Source: Phlebopus portentosus
Lineage: Eukaryota > Basidiomycota > Agaricomycetes > Boletales > Boletinellaceae
Assembly (NCBI GenBank): GCA_037892935.1
Contig: JAYXKI010000008.1
Span: 1,798,001 to 1,862,000, forward strand
Direction of reading: 5' to 3'
Length of the DNA: 64,000 bases
Both the position numbers and the translations under genes were made by a program. The notes under the pieces are model-generated. The model was given only the letters and a program-made list of their open reading frames with translations, was not told where the DNA came from and made no database searches. Of this stretch, positions 1 through 11,313 are shown in pieces (within the stretch, counting starts at the first letter, position 1; each line of letters opens with the position of its first letter).

Positions 1-890
1 CACTAGCAATGAGAGATCGAGACGCACATATCCGAGAGGGTCATCTTCAAACTGCTCTACTTCATGCATCCTCAGCGATACATTGAGTACGACAACGCCT
101 TCAACAAGGCCACCAACGGTCACTCGGCTCTCGATAATTCCCAGAGCAGATAGCCGTGCTGAGAAAACGGAGTGACTGGCTTACGACGCTATCATAGGCG
201 ACCCCGGACCGACCATTGCTTGTGCAACAGTTTCCGCGTCTTTCTTTGGAGGCAACGGACTGTCGAGGAGCATCCCTGCGGTGTAACGGAGAACTTGTAG
301 GAACGGTTCTGCGAACTGGGCCGGGACGAAGTTGAGGACTGTGCATAACTCGTCAGTGCGCATCTCAGACCGCCATCGTCCAAATACAGAGTGCGCAGTT
401 TCAAGATTTGAGAGATTGATTGCGTATGACGCAATCGGAAGAACCGAGATGGCGCAGGAGGAGTGGAAGAACGGAAACAAGCTGTTCCTTTGTGAGCTAC
501 AATGATGCCATCGATGAGACTCTTCAAAGGTCAAGAGGTGTATAATAAACCTGCCTGGTTTCGGAAAGAGTACAGGAAGCAAATCGAATCAACTTGAAGG
601 ATCGGGTGCACGGTGCCGGAATCGGCTTGTAGGTCCTGGAATACGTTTACGACGTCAACCAGAGCATTTGTGCTCGTCACTCCTTGCTGCGAGGTGATTA
701 AAAAATGAGGTGGCAGGTCGACAGAATAGAGCACCTTACCTGAGCGGTAGCTCCGAGCGTCGCGACAGCAGTGAGAGGATATACACTCCGGTCTTCCTGC
801 TTCCAGCTATCTTCACCTCGTGGATCGGAAGCGTACTCCTGTAAGCTTAATACGATCCATCTGAGAACAATTTCTGTCGTAATGCCACAT
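1..890. repeat. CSE1-derived tandem unit, copy A
   Basis: By eye, positions 162-843 match 1962-2643 base for base (offset 1800). Flanks diverge more: about 70-160 differs from 1870-1960 by an insertion, and 844-900 by scattered substitutions. The near-identity over 680 bp implies a recent duplication, gene conversion, or a local assembly duplication. Confidence 0.9.
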
Positions 891-1789
891 ACCCACTTGC
901 AACAAGGGCACGCAAAACATCTGCAGTGGCTTGGTGCCGTGGCGTCGCGATTGCACCAAGAATGCCAATCAAACGTTGCGGAAGATTTTGATAGGTGAGG
1001 ACGGGCGTCGTACACCCGTAAGCATGACACGCTTGACACCTACACGGAGTAATTCAGATAGAGCCGGAGGACAAAAGTCGCACACGCACATTTCATCAAG
1101 TAGTCATTTTCCGCAATCTTCCCCGGCAACCCATCTGACTCGACTCTAGAAGGTACAGCATTTAGAATTTGAGTTGCAACTTCGCGAGTGTCTTCTTGAT
1201 TAGACGTTGAGTCAAGATGTGTGATACAGCGATGGCGAGCAAAGCTTCATATGGTAATCGGGAGTTGCGCTTGATGGCGAGGAGACGTTCGATAGTTGTC
1301 GCGGCGTACGTATAAGTGACGCAATTGGAAGAACCGAGATGACACAGGAGCGAAAGAACGGAAACAAGCTGTTCCTTTGTGAGCTGCAATGATGCCGTCG
1401 ATGAAACTCTTCAAAGGTCAAGAGGTGTATAATAAACCTGCCTGGTTTTCGGAAAGAGTACAGGAAGCAAATCAAATCGATCGGATGGAATCGGCTTGTA
1501 GGTCCTCAAACACGTTTCGCGAAAAGAAGTCTACAACATCAATCAGAGCATTTGTGCTCATCACTCCTTGCTACGAGATGATATAAGACTGAGAGAGGCA
1601 GGTCGACAAAATAGAGCACCTTACCTGAGCGGTAGCTCCAAGCGTCGCGACACCAGTGAGAAGATATACACTCCGGTCTTCCCGCTCCCAGATATCTGCT
1701 TGCAACAAGGGCACGCAGAACATCAGCTGCGGCTGGCGCCGTGTCGTTCCTTCTGCAGTTCAGACCGCTAGCAATCGCAGCCGAACTTG

Positions 1790-2700
1790 CACTAGCAAAT
1801 GAGAGATCGAGACGCACATATCCGAGAGGGTCATCTTCAAACTGCTCTACTTCATGCATCCTCAGCGACACATTGGGTACGACAACGCCTTCAACAAGGC
1901 CATCGATAGTCTCTCGGCTCTCGAAAATTCCTCGAAAATTCCCAGAGGGGAGATCGTACTAAGAAAACGGAGTGACTGGCTTACGACGCTATCATAGGCG
2001 ACCCCGGACCGACCATTGCTTGTGCAACAGTTTCCGCGTCTTTCTTTGGAGGCAACGGACTGTCGAGGAGCATCCCTGCGGTGTAACGGAGAACTTGTAG
2101 GAACGGTTCTGCGAACTGGGCCGGGACGAAGTTGAGGACTGTGCATAACTCGTCAGTGCGCATCTCAGACCGCCATCGTCCAAATACAGAGTGCGCAGTT
2201 TCAAGATTTGAGAGATTGATTGCGTATGACGCAATCGGAAGAACCGAGATGGCGCAGGAGGAGTGGAAGAACGGAAACAAGCTGTTCCTTTGTGAGCTAC
2301 AATGATGCCATCGATGAGACTCTTCAAAGGTCAAGAGGTGTATAATAAACCTGCCTGGTTTCGGAAAGAGTACAGGAAGCAAATCGAATCAACTTGAAGG
2401 ATCGGGTGCACGGTGCCGGAATCGGCTTGTAGGTCCTGGAATACGTTTACGACGTCAACCAGAGCATTTGTGCTCGTCACTCCTTGCTGCGAGGTGATTA
2501 AAAAATGAGGTGGCAGGTCGACAGAATAGAGCACCTTACCTGAGCGGTAGCTCCGAGCGTCGCGACAGCAGTGAGAGGATATACACTCCGGTCTTCCTGC
2601 TTCCAGCTATCTTCACCTCGTGGATCGGAAGCGTACTCCTGTAGGCCTAATCCGATCCTTCTGAGAACAATTTCCGTCGTAAACTGCCTCATATCCGCTT
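1790..2700. repeat. CSE1-derived tandem unit, copy B
   Basis: Second copy of the unit at 1-890, starting with the same CACTAGCAA. The stretch between the copies (1162-1789) is an older, more divergent relative: 1321-1640 resembles 430-760 with many substitutions, and it alone keeps the VTYTYAATTIERLLAIK exon. Confidence 0.9.
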
Positions 2701-2810
2701 GCAACAAGGGCACGCAGAACATCTACATCATTTTCGCGCCGTGCCATTCCTTCTGCAGTCAACCCGCTAGCAATCGCAACCTAACTTGCACTAGCATCGC
2801 AATCGATCTT

Positions 2811-3187
2811 GCACTAGCAATGAGAGATCGAGACGCACATATCCGAGAGGGTCATCTTCAAACTGCTCTACTTCATGCATCCTCAGCGATACATTGAGTA
2901 CGACAACGCCTTCAACAAGGCCACCAACGGTCACTCGGCTCTCGATAATTTCCAGAGCAGATAGCCGTGCTGAGAAAACGGAGTGACTGGCTTACGACGC
3001 TATCATAGGCGACCCCGGACCGACCATTGCTTGTGCAACAGTTTCCGCGTCTTTCTTTGGAGGCAACGGACTGTCGAGGAGCATCCCTGCGGTGTAACGG
3101 AGAACTTGTAGGAACGGTTCTGCGAACTGGGCCGGGACGAAGTTGAGGACTGTGCATAACTCGTCAGTGCGCATCTCAGACCGCCAT
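2811..3187. repeat. CSE1-derived tandem unit, partial copy C
   Basis: Matches 1-376 at offset 2811 almost perfectly and stops near 3187 inside the GRWRSE segment. Beyond that point (3188-3546) the sequence follows the more N-terminal exportin-2 region instead, so this unit keeps the normal gene order at its upstream side and may be the edge of the original locus. Confidence 0.88.
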
Positions 3188-3613
3188 TGCCGAAATATAT
3201 AAGCGCAGTTTCAAGAACTGAGAGATCAATTGCGTATGCATTCGGTGCAGGATTCAGTGCGTTCACGAGTTCCTTAGCTCGAGCATGCAACCCATAACTG
3301 ACTTGGACATACCTTGACACGACCCTCCCATCGTTCCGGAAAATTGTATCCCGCGATTATCGAAAGAGTCTCCGCCACTTGTGCATGAAGGCTTTTGTCG
3401 AGCAGGCTCGCGAGAGATATCATGGCGGGAACAAATTGTGTATGCAGAGGGTGAATTTCAGAATCAAATTGGGGATAACTGGTCCATCCTACTAAAATTG
3501 GCCTTTTGCGACATATCTCACTCATTCTTTGCTCATTTCTCTCCATCCTTGTTGGAGTTTGAAATGGATCTTAAAAACATGGATTTAGCAACTTAGATTA
3601 TGCAAAGATAATT

Positions 3614-5164
3614 TTGCAAGTAAAGAATTTCGACATGCAAGCTTCAGAGAACAATACACATCATGACGATCTGCATCACCATGCAACAGATCAACCTACT
3701 GATTATGATCGACAAAGCCAAACTAAGAGAGACAATCAAGATCAGCAAAACATACCAACCATATTGCAACCTTTGACTCGGAACAAAGAAACAATTCAAA
3801 CAACTCACAAAATAAATGATCCTCCCTTTCCAGACCCTAAATCAGATACACATAATTTACAAGAAACATGCAACTACAACTTACCGAGGTAATTTTGCAG
3901 GCCCAACCACAAATACAATTTCCACACTGTTTGAGAAACAGATATGGTGAAGATCAATTTTTCAAATTAATACTCAAAAACCCATCATACTACAAACATT
4001 TTTACATTGAAAATGTATTAGTATTTTGATGGGAGGGCGAGAGGTACCTACTCTGTATACCCAATATATTAATCAATAACAGGAGAGCAAGAGAAATTGT
4101 GATCGAACATGCACATTCTATCCTAGGTCACTTGAGAGCACGCAAAACTTTGATGTACCTGAGAGATCAAGTATGGTGGAAAGATATGATAAATAACATA
4201 AATTCATTTTGTGATTCATATCATATATGCAAAGTGATCAAACCAAACCATCAGAGACCATTCGGACTATTAAACCCACTGACAGTACCTACTTGACCAT
4301 GGCAATCTATAGGAATGGATTTTGTTGGGCCATTTCCCAAATCTAAGAACCGTCTGAGTTCATTTGACATGATATATAATATGTTTACTTACTAGAATGG
4401 TAAACTTAGTACCATGAAAACAGATGTACCAAGCTAAAGAATTTGCAGAATTAATATTCGAAAATATATACAAATTACATGGCTTACCTGAGTCAATTGT
4501 CAGTGATCAAGGATCAATATTCACAAGTACTATGTGGCAACATTTGAATAATTTGTTGAATGTAAAATTGAAATTATTGAGTGCTTACCATCCACAAACT
4601 AATGGAGTGACTGAGAGAATGAACAAGACAATTGCTCAGATGCTGAGACAATGTGTCTCACTAAATAAAAAAGATTGGGTGATAAAACTACCTATGATAA
4701 AATTTGCAATCAATTCTGCAAGATTGGAAACAACAGGCTATGCACTATTTTTCCTGAATTATAGAAGAATGCCATGTTCCATGATTTAGAACGACCCTAG
4801 TAGAGACAAATATTTTGGAGTTAGGAGTTTTGCACAAAAACTGAAAGAGGCAATAATGCAAGCATATAACTTGATCCTGCAAGCACGTGTTAGACAAATG
4901 AGGCAAGCTAATAGAAAATGTAGAGAATCACCTTTTGAATTAGGAGGTCTAGTATATATCTCAACAAAGAATATGAACCTACCAAAGCAGAGAGCTAGAA
5001 AGCTAGTACCAAAATTTATTGGTCCCTATAAAATAACAAGAATTGCAGGAAACGACTTATATGAGATTGACTTACCAAGAGAATTGAAAATTTGGGGCAT
5101 ACACCTAATATTCCATGCATCACTGAAAGGATCCACTCAAAAACTCACATCAAGATTGACATGA
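3614..5164 (+). pseudogene. Ty3/gypsy retrotransposon integrase remnant
   Basis: Remnant of the pol polyprotein C-terminal half. Segments in order: pre-integrase linker (3614-3950); integrase start with YGEDQFFKLIL (about 3940); zinc-binding HHCC domain with HAHSILGH and the Cys pair in FCDSYHICK (4111-4250); first catalytic Asp in GMDFVGPFP (about 4313); second Asp in SDQGSIF (about 4500); the Glu in QTNGVTERMNKTI (about 4605); and a C-terminal domain with KFIGPYKITRIAGNDLYEIDLP (5010-5085, quoted in part as GPYKI). The frame is interrupted by stops near 4037, 4297 and 4787 and by shifts. Reverse transcriptase and RNase H are absent and no matching LTR pair is visible. It is a non-autonomous relic. 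Confidence 0.9.
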
Positions 5165-5881
5165 TCAGCAGATCAACAGAATCAGCATTCTAAATGTGAC
5201 TAGTAATAGGCTAGCAGTCACTAGAGCCAAACTACTGTTCACGTGATCAAGGCAATGGTCACAGGCATCAACAGCAATATACAGGTGCCTAAGAAGCATG
5301 CCACAAGTATGTAACCCCATGGACTACTTAACACCGCCGACCAGTAATTACCACTGTCAATTTACTACTGCTGACCATCACCTTAACACTGCTGACTAAG
5401 CACCCAATCTGACCTAATTAAAAGAAGTCATGGCCTACTGACATCATTCACTACTATTTACGATATTATCAGCTTCAAACACTGTTATCCTTGTCCTGAA
5501 TAATAACAACTTGTCATACTCGAATGAGACATTCTGTAACAAAGGATCGCGGTCAGTCTTGTTTGAAGTGGGCCAAACTCAGTGTAGTAAGCAAATGGCT
5601 TATTTTCATGCTCAAGCAAAGTAGTACTTATCGTCACGTTAGACTAGACTCTCCTCACTGTATTTCTTCAATTCACTGGCTTGGATCCCATTCTTAGATA
5701 TCTTTTGTGAGAACGGCCTCCATCCATCTTGAACTGTGCATATCTGTCTCAATGGCATCTTAACATAGTACACCGATTGTGTTCTCATAGTGCGTAAGAT
5801 CTTTCTCTGGCATCCTATTTGCTACTTCTGCTCATCTTTTTCTTACTTCATATTATCCGTGCTTTCTAGATAGAAACTATC
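5165..5881. other. Non-coding, possible 3' end of the Ty3 element
   Basis: No convincing gene. It contains diverged short repeats of the form ACTGCTGAC (5330-5400). A 3' LTR could lie here, but no second copy is in the window to compare with, so its limits cannot be set. Confidence 0.4.
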
Positions 5882-6476
5882 ATGATGCGTAACACCGACC
5901 TACTTCTCACTGCTTCTCAGATTAGAAAAGCAGCAGCGACGTTGATGAAGTCAAAGGAGGACTTCAAGGTGCGTGTTTATGATTCTATTCCTTAATTGTG
6001 TGCTTACAATATATAACACTGCAAGTACAAATAGGTTAAGGCCGAGGGTCCCCTTTATAAGGACACAGAGGAAGAAGTCAGTGAGGCGGCACCGCATAAT
6101 GCATTGCCTGCGAAAGAAGAGTTTCGCTGTGAACACTACTACACAGTGTTCAAAACATTCAGAGCGCTCAGAACGCATTGATATATCCAGTACGTCTAAC
6201 TTTTATTGAATCATGAAAAACTAATGTACATTGCTCCTTGATAAGTACCGACAAATATAAGTGCCACAAGTACAACAAACAATTCACAAGATGGTCACTC
6301 TTGAGAGACCATCTGGAGAAACAGTGCGTATTTGACTTATATTTATTTCTTTGCTGATTTTTTCGTCTAGTTCGAATAAGAAAACTCATGTTTGCAGCCA
6401 TTCTGACTGCGGAAAGCCTTTCTCTAACAAGTCGAACCTGCGTTGTCACTTAAAGAAATTTCATAACGATGCCTAA
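5882..6476 (+). pseudogene. C2H2 zinc-finger protein, four exons, one stop
   Basis: Four exons are predicted at 5882-5968, 6035-6189, 6246-6323 and 6371-6476. Their introns (66, 56 and 47 nt) all have GT-AG ends and keep one frame throughout. The protein begins MMRNTDLLLTASQIRKAA, has an acidic stretch, then three finger-like units ending at a TAA stop. Finger 3 is canonical (CSHSDC, then H-x4-H at its end). Finger 2 has KCHKYNKQF, with Tyr where the second Cys should be. Finger 1 (FRCEHYY) lacks its second Cys and contains an in-frame TGA at 6179-6181. The linker HTDKYKC across intron 2 is typical of C2H2 arrays. An in-frame TAG just upstream supports the start. It is likely a decayed DNA-binding protein gene; if the TGA is a sequence error it could be a diverged live gene. 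Confidence 0.68.
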
Positions 6477-6639
6477 AGTTAGCAATGTTTCCATTCTTGC
6501 TAGTCTTAGATTGACTCTTTCTTGATAAAGTAAAAAATCTGACTTGAAATATATTGGTCATGTATGATACAATGTGTTCATGTATATTTCAAAGACCTTT
6601 TAAACTCGTGAATGAAGAGAACTTGTTTCCATTGACGAG

Positions 6640-7000
6640 TTGACACATAAGCTCAAAGTTGGTGGTCCAACCAATGCCCTACTCGAGTGTGTGCCCGACT
6701 GGCCTATATATTATTCACATGACTCTGACCGATTTGATGCAGTCTTTATCTCGATCTTTCCATTGCTCCTTCATATAATGCCAACTTCGATGGTGATGTC
6801 GTATCATTGCCACCTTGTGTTTTTATTTCTGATCTCTGTGTAGCGTTCCTCAGGCCTAGGAGACTCGGGCCGAACTCAGTCAAATAGCATAGGTGCCCAG
6901 GTAGATCATTTCACCCCAAGCAAACAATACCTTTATGACTATTGTTCAGTATAGTCTTTGCGGTATCCGCAAGTTCACCTTGTGTGATTCTTTGTCTTGC
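6640..7000 (+). pseudogene. RPB1: RPB1 (RNA polymerase II largest subunit) fragment
   Basis: Translates, with frame changes, to RPB1 around the active site. It contains a relic of the V-K-L-M-P-Y segment (as VQPMPYSSV, about 6665), the magnesium-binding loop as NANFDGD at 6777-6797 (family form NADFDGD), then PQ-x-ETRAELSQIA (about 6850) and CGIRKFTL (about 6960). Several in-frame TAG codons fall where the family has Glu, Trp and Gln. An intron ending TGATGCAG just before the loop is still recognisable. Dead fragment. Confidence 0.8.
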
Positions 7001-7750
7001 GCTTTCTTATCTAGACCATACGATAGCGAGGGTCTTCAGTTCTTCACTGATGTTGAGGCGTGAAGAACATATATAAATCTGTCAAATACTGATTGCCCTG
7101 TGTGTGCCAGAGTTGATACCAGAAATAAAGTACCAGTGCCCTTTATTACTTAATTTTGCAAGCCGTTAAAGTAAGCAGGAACGGTGAAGGAAGATAGGAT
7201 GGAGGATGACGGTAGCAAGAAGAAAAGAAATTGACGCGTCGCATCACCCATTCATCACCCATTCATCGCCCGTTCATTGCCCACCACATTGATCGCCTGC
7301 AGATCACCTGCAGATCGCCCGCTGAACATCCCATTGGATTGCCCACTGAATGCGGTGATCGCCTGCGGAATGACCCATTGAGCGACCACTGATCGCCCAA
7401 CCGGGTGCAACCGGTGGCGAAATTACTAATTGCATCATTTGTAACATTTGAAATCTCACAAAGAGGGAAATCGCGAGTGACATAATAAATTGCCACCATG
7501 ATGCAACTTCAAATTTCCCTTTCCGTGGCAAACACGTTGCAATTTGTAATCTCAGATAGGTCGAAATCCCTTTTGCAATCAATTACGCAATTTATTGTCT
7601 CAACAAAGCCGACAGGCACGTTGCATTAATAAGTCACGACCCTGCCGCAATCACTGGCGCAATTATTAATTTCGTTTCTACTTTCGCTCGTTCGTTATCG
7701 CGGCCCTGCCGAAACCGACCTTTGCCTGCTGTGTTAATCCTGGCAATCGA

Positions 7751-7769
7751 TTTCGGCATTAAGCCGAAA
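7751..7769. repeat. Palindrome TTTCGGC-N5-GCCGAAA
   Basis: Perfect 7-bp inverted repeat around a 5-base centre. It belongs to a group of TCGGC/GCCGA palindromes found only around the neighbouring minus-strand gene. Confidence 0.8.
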
Positions 7770-7846
7770 CTGACAGTCAAAACACTGCGAACCTTTGCAT
7801 TCTTAAAATGTCTCATAAACAGGAAAATTAATTGCGGACAGACATG

Positions 7847-7861
7847 TCGGCATAGTGCCGA
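7847..7861. repeat. Palindrome TCGGCA-N3-TGCCGA
   Basis: Perfect 6-bp arms with a TAG centre, about 110 bp downstream of the stop of the gene at 7969-10988. Confidence 0.8.
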
Positions 7862-7968
7862 AATTCGTTGTTAAATGAATAATGACGTCGTAGCCTATTA
7901 CTTTCATGATTCAATAACAAAATCAGTTAATCAATTCGATGACATTACTACAATCCTGTAAAATGTAG

Positions 7969-10900
7969 CTAGTCACTGTCTATTTCTATAACTTCGATTC
8001 GCCTTCTGCCGCTTTCAACATCGTCCGTAGCGCTATCGAGTAACCGTTGAACGTCATTATTCATTCGCCAGTTTACAACTATAACCGGGGCCGAGTCAGT
8101 GTGATCTCTAGGCCAAACGTCCTTTGCTCCATTGCCTCGTTTATTCACCGAAGAAGTAAAAAGTCGATTTTTTTCCGCGAAGGGCACCCAAACCAACCTA
8201 TCAAAACGTTTTTTTAGCTCCGCGCGATACTTGCTAAACATTTCTCTTTTTTCCCGACCCCCAGCTACCATGCTTTCGCGAATCTCTAAGTAGAGCGTGT
8301 AGAACTCCATCTGATAATAGTTCTGACATCCCTTTCGATTCGGAGGAGTCATCATAGAGTCTAAAAAAGATTGTCGAAGCAGCTGTTCCATGCCTCTCGA
8401 GTCGAAGTTCTGAATCCGACACAGTTAAAGCAGCAAGTAAGATTGATCTCCTTGAAGAAAGCCTCGGTTACAGGCGATTGAGGCATTTTAACGTATGGTT
8501 CCTCGGATTTTTGCCGACGGACCCAGAACTTCTCGCCCATGTTCGCAAAAAAGAGCTTCCAGAGTTTCGTTGCGGCAAAATTGGAGCTATCCTCGTAGGC
8601 GTTGTAGCCTTCAATTGCATGATCGGTAATTTCTCTGACTGTAGTTCCCTTCATTGATGGAAGAACAATTCCAAATGACTCCACATCGAAAATCGGATCG
8701 TCTTCCTCCAAATCCACTCCGGCCGTTTTTGCCTGCTTATTCGTTCGGGTTTCAGGATGATTCGCCGGTCGAGGAGGTTCAATCGACAGTGACGTTGTGA
8801 TAAGTTTGAGGACGTCTGAATAGGTTTTCTGACCGAAGAGACGAGCAAGATCATCCCTATGGCAAATTCGACCTTGACCAAGATGAGGACAGCAGCCATT
8901 GAAATCAATCGACCTAATGAAGAAAAGCCCAAATGGACATAGGGCCACTTCCTGCTGAAGATCTTCGTCGTTATCGTGTCGAAGAATGGCCCATTTTAGA
9001 CCATCCCAGCGATCTCCCTCCTCCGGTCGAGCACATAGGCCGTTGTTCATGTATGCCGTTGCCGCTATCAGTGTCAACACCTCCGGATCTAGAACTTCCT
9101 TTCGCGGAGACTTTAAAATCCATTCGGTCAAATGCATTAGAGCTTGAAGACGAAAAGATTTAAAAATCCTTTAATTAAACAATCAACCAAAAATGCTAAG
9201 TCATAATATTAGATCACTCACCACCAAATTTGTACAGGTATCAAATACATCCAGTTCCGAACGGTCTCTTCGTATAAAGTCAATTGCCCGGCTTTACTAA
9301 GAGGAACGCGAGCCTCAAAGCGACTTGGAAAGTACGTGACTTGAATTGCATCGGTAAAAATCTTAAGCATACTCTCCATTTGCGATATCGACTTTTCGTC
9401 TTTCTCTCTGGCATTGAGAACATCGGATGAAAGAATGAACTTCGCAAAGTGAGACCAGTCCTTCAGAAATGTCGGCTCCTTTTCGACATTGTAGATGTTC
9501 AAGTATAAAACATGCTGATTTGCTGTGACTGGAAGTCCGAGTCGTAGTCCTGCCGCGTCCGTAAGTTGAGCGGCCTCGTCAACATAGCAATTCGATTTTT
9601 TCTGAAGTTGTCTCTTGACTCGCGTGTCATCGAGGCCCGTGAAATATCCCACAATCGCTTTGTGAGCATCTCGACGCACAAGACCAACATACTCGTTGAT
9701 TCCGGCCTCAAACCCTACATCGACCCACATTTCAAATTCGTCTTGATCGATTTGCTGACGGAGCTCGTCTAAGTCGAAAATGTCCGCGACACGCTCGAGT
9801 ATCTGATAAGGCGTAACGTCCGAGACGACCTCTCTGTGCTCACGGCTTTTCACTCCCTTCACCTCGTGCATAAAAAATGCATCTCTACCAATGCGCTGAA
9901 GCGTTTCGTCACCATTGTCCTGAGACTCGGCTACTTTTCTTCGAAACGCTCGAAGGAAATCGCCGATAATCCGTGCCGGTATGTCGTACTTTGTTCTAAC
10001 AAGCACTCCATTGCGTCGAGTAGCCCTTTGTTTCTCGGCATCGTACGACGCCGGGTAATGTCCGACGCGACTGGGAACAGCTTCTCTCAGTGCGGGAAGA
10101 GTAAAATTGTTGTAGACCATTCTTGCAAGGTTTTCTTGAAAATGGACGGATCTTTCGGCGCGTTCTGCAGCAGGCTGGAATTGTCCAGGCATAAAAAAGC
10201 GAATGAGGTGACGACTTGAACAAGATGCGAGTGCAAAATTTGGAATCTGCGTCAAAGGAACAGTAGAAAACTACCAAAATGATTAGATGCCAATTCAACA
10301 GATAATTTAATGTCGTTTTCGGCAAAATGCCGACACCGACCGCATAGTATAAATAACCATGCGCATCAAAGCAGAATCGATCCGTGCATTTACTTTCGGC
10401 AAAATGCCGACGCCGGATCCATGGGATGCTCAATGTGTCAGATCAGGTAAATAGCATAGCTATTTTTAGATTCGGCATTTTGCGGAATCTATTTTTACGG
10501 TCGCCGAAATGAACAATGTCACTCACTTCTCCGTTGTGCTCGACATTACAATTCATACGGACCCCCTTGGTGAGGGTATCCTTTGCTTCGGGCAGAACAT
10601 GGATCTGAAGAGGTGCCTTATATGGCAGGGTGTTTGATTTTCCGAAGAAGGAATCAAAGTCTTGGAACACGCGCCACTCGCCTTGCACATTGTCGGCAGT
10701 GTAAGAGTTGAGAGTTACGTAGGTTTGCTTTTTATCGTCAGGATGGACTCCTGTCAGCATGAATCTCGTGAATCGAACTTGCTTTTCGAAGTCGTCATTG
10801 GTGTCATTGAAATGTGTAAGTTCACCGGTATCCGCACTAAAAATTTTTCCTTCCTTTAAATCATGGGCCATGGCAATGAAGTGCTGAAGGTCAACATATC

Positions 10901-10988
10901 GCGACTCGGCGAAGCGGTCAACAACAGGATGTACCGGCATTTCAGAGTTTAACACTAGTTGAGCAAAGATGACAAAGCTTAGAATCAA
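7969..10988 (-). CDS. Unknown protein beside SNF2 helicase, C-terminal SIM
   Basis: I do not recognise the family. Exons (minus) are 10988-10527, 10246-9222, 9168 to about 8410, and about 8391-7969. Introns 10247-10526 and 9169-9221 have GTGAGT donors and AG acceptors and keep the frame. The join near 8400 is unresolved (small intron or a frameshift). The start is uncertain: the ATG at 10940 follows a good acceptor-like CAACTAG, so an upstream exon may exist. The product is about 850-900 residues, mostly soluble and mixed charge, with no signal peptide or membrane segment. It contains a Cys cluster (TCCFNC, near 8425), and ends in IEVIEIDSD, a SUMO-interaction-like motif at the extreme C-terminus. 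It lies 325 bp downstream of, and in the same orientation as, the SNF2 gene. Open reading over long exons suggests a real gene. Confidence 0.7.
10247..10526 (-). repeat. Long intron carrying three TCGGCA palindromes
   Basis: This 280-nt intron is about five times longer than its neighbours. It holds TCGGCA-AAA-TGCCGA at 10319-10333 and 10396-10410, and TCGGCA-TTT-TGCGGA (one mismatch) at 10472-10486. The spacing between copies is about 76 bp. Confidence 0.8.
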
Positions 10989-11313
10989 CAGGTATAGAAT
11001 TATTCAGAGGCCTACCTACCAGCAGCACTATATATGCATTGCTTGGAACATGAGGCTGCTGCGGAACCTTATGTCAAAACGCATGCTGCTCACAATAGTG
11101 CAATGAAAATCCGCTCTCGTCGGCCATAACAACATAACATATACATAATGATCAGATAGTTTATCCTGGAAAGACTTCGCGGACCGAATCATACGTAGCT
11201 TACTGAAAGCATGTGTTGTTTTCTGGCAGGCGACTGGACTTGATATGCAATATATATAGTGAACTAACTACACAGTACGGCATATGAAGCATTGATAATC
11301 CACCTAGATCCGA
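10989..11313. other. Intergenic region between the two minus-strand genes
   Basis: 325 bp with no ORF. It must hold the SNF2 gene terminator and the promoter or 5' exon of the downstream gene. A TATATATAGT sequence near 11250 (plus-strand reading) is AT-rich and could serve as a TATA-like element; this is weak. Confidence 0.4.

Larger units (their letters stand above)
1..3546 (-). pseudogene. CSE1: Exportin-2 (CSE1) gene fragments, rearranged
   Basis: Minus-strand frames give scattered but clear pieces of exportin-2, the karyopherin that returns importin-alpha to the cytoplasm. Seen from high to low coordinate: a HEAT segment with DKSLHAQVAETLSIIAGYNF and FPERW (about 3330-3450); NAYAIDLSVLETA (about 3200); RWRSEMRTDEL with FAEPFLQVLRYTAG (2992-3180); HEVEQFEDDPLGYVRLDL (1800-1870 and 2820-2900); DPRGEDSWKQED with YPLTAVATLGATAQ (2550-2640, 750-840); GVTSTNALVDVV with HPILQVDSI (2340-2480, 540-680); and TKEQLVSVL with VTYTYAATTIERLLAIK (1260-1390). 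The order is scrambled: C-terminal pieces run directly into N-terminal ones at about 430 and 2230. Frames are broken and most of the protein is missing, so none of it can be functional. Family assignment is from remembered conserved exportin-2 motifs; confidence is high because many separate motifs agree. Confidence 0.85.
7001..7968. other. Non-coding region with low-complexity repeats
   Basis: No gene seen. 7225-7400 is a degenerate repeat built on ATCGCCC and CCCATTCATC words. 7590-7870 has several GCCGA half-sites and two clear palindromes (listed separately). The region lies just downstream of the gene ending at 7969. Confidence 0.6.

Noticed and set aside
101..346. Small minus-strand frames repeated at 1862 and 2912 as a repeated small gene
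   Set aside because: They are out-of-frame readings of the exportin-2 fragments.
5165..5881. A 3' LTR of the Ty3 element
   Set aside because: No second copy or clear TG...CA boundaries with a duplication could be found, so it is left as possible only.
7225..7400. CRISPR-like array
   Set aside because: The ATCGCCC words are irregularly spaced and degenerate, and the context is eukaryotic.
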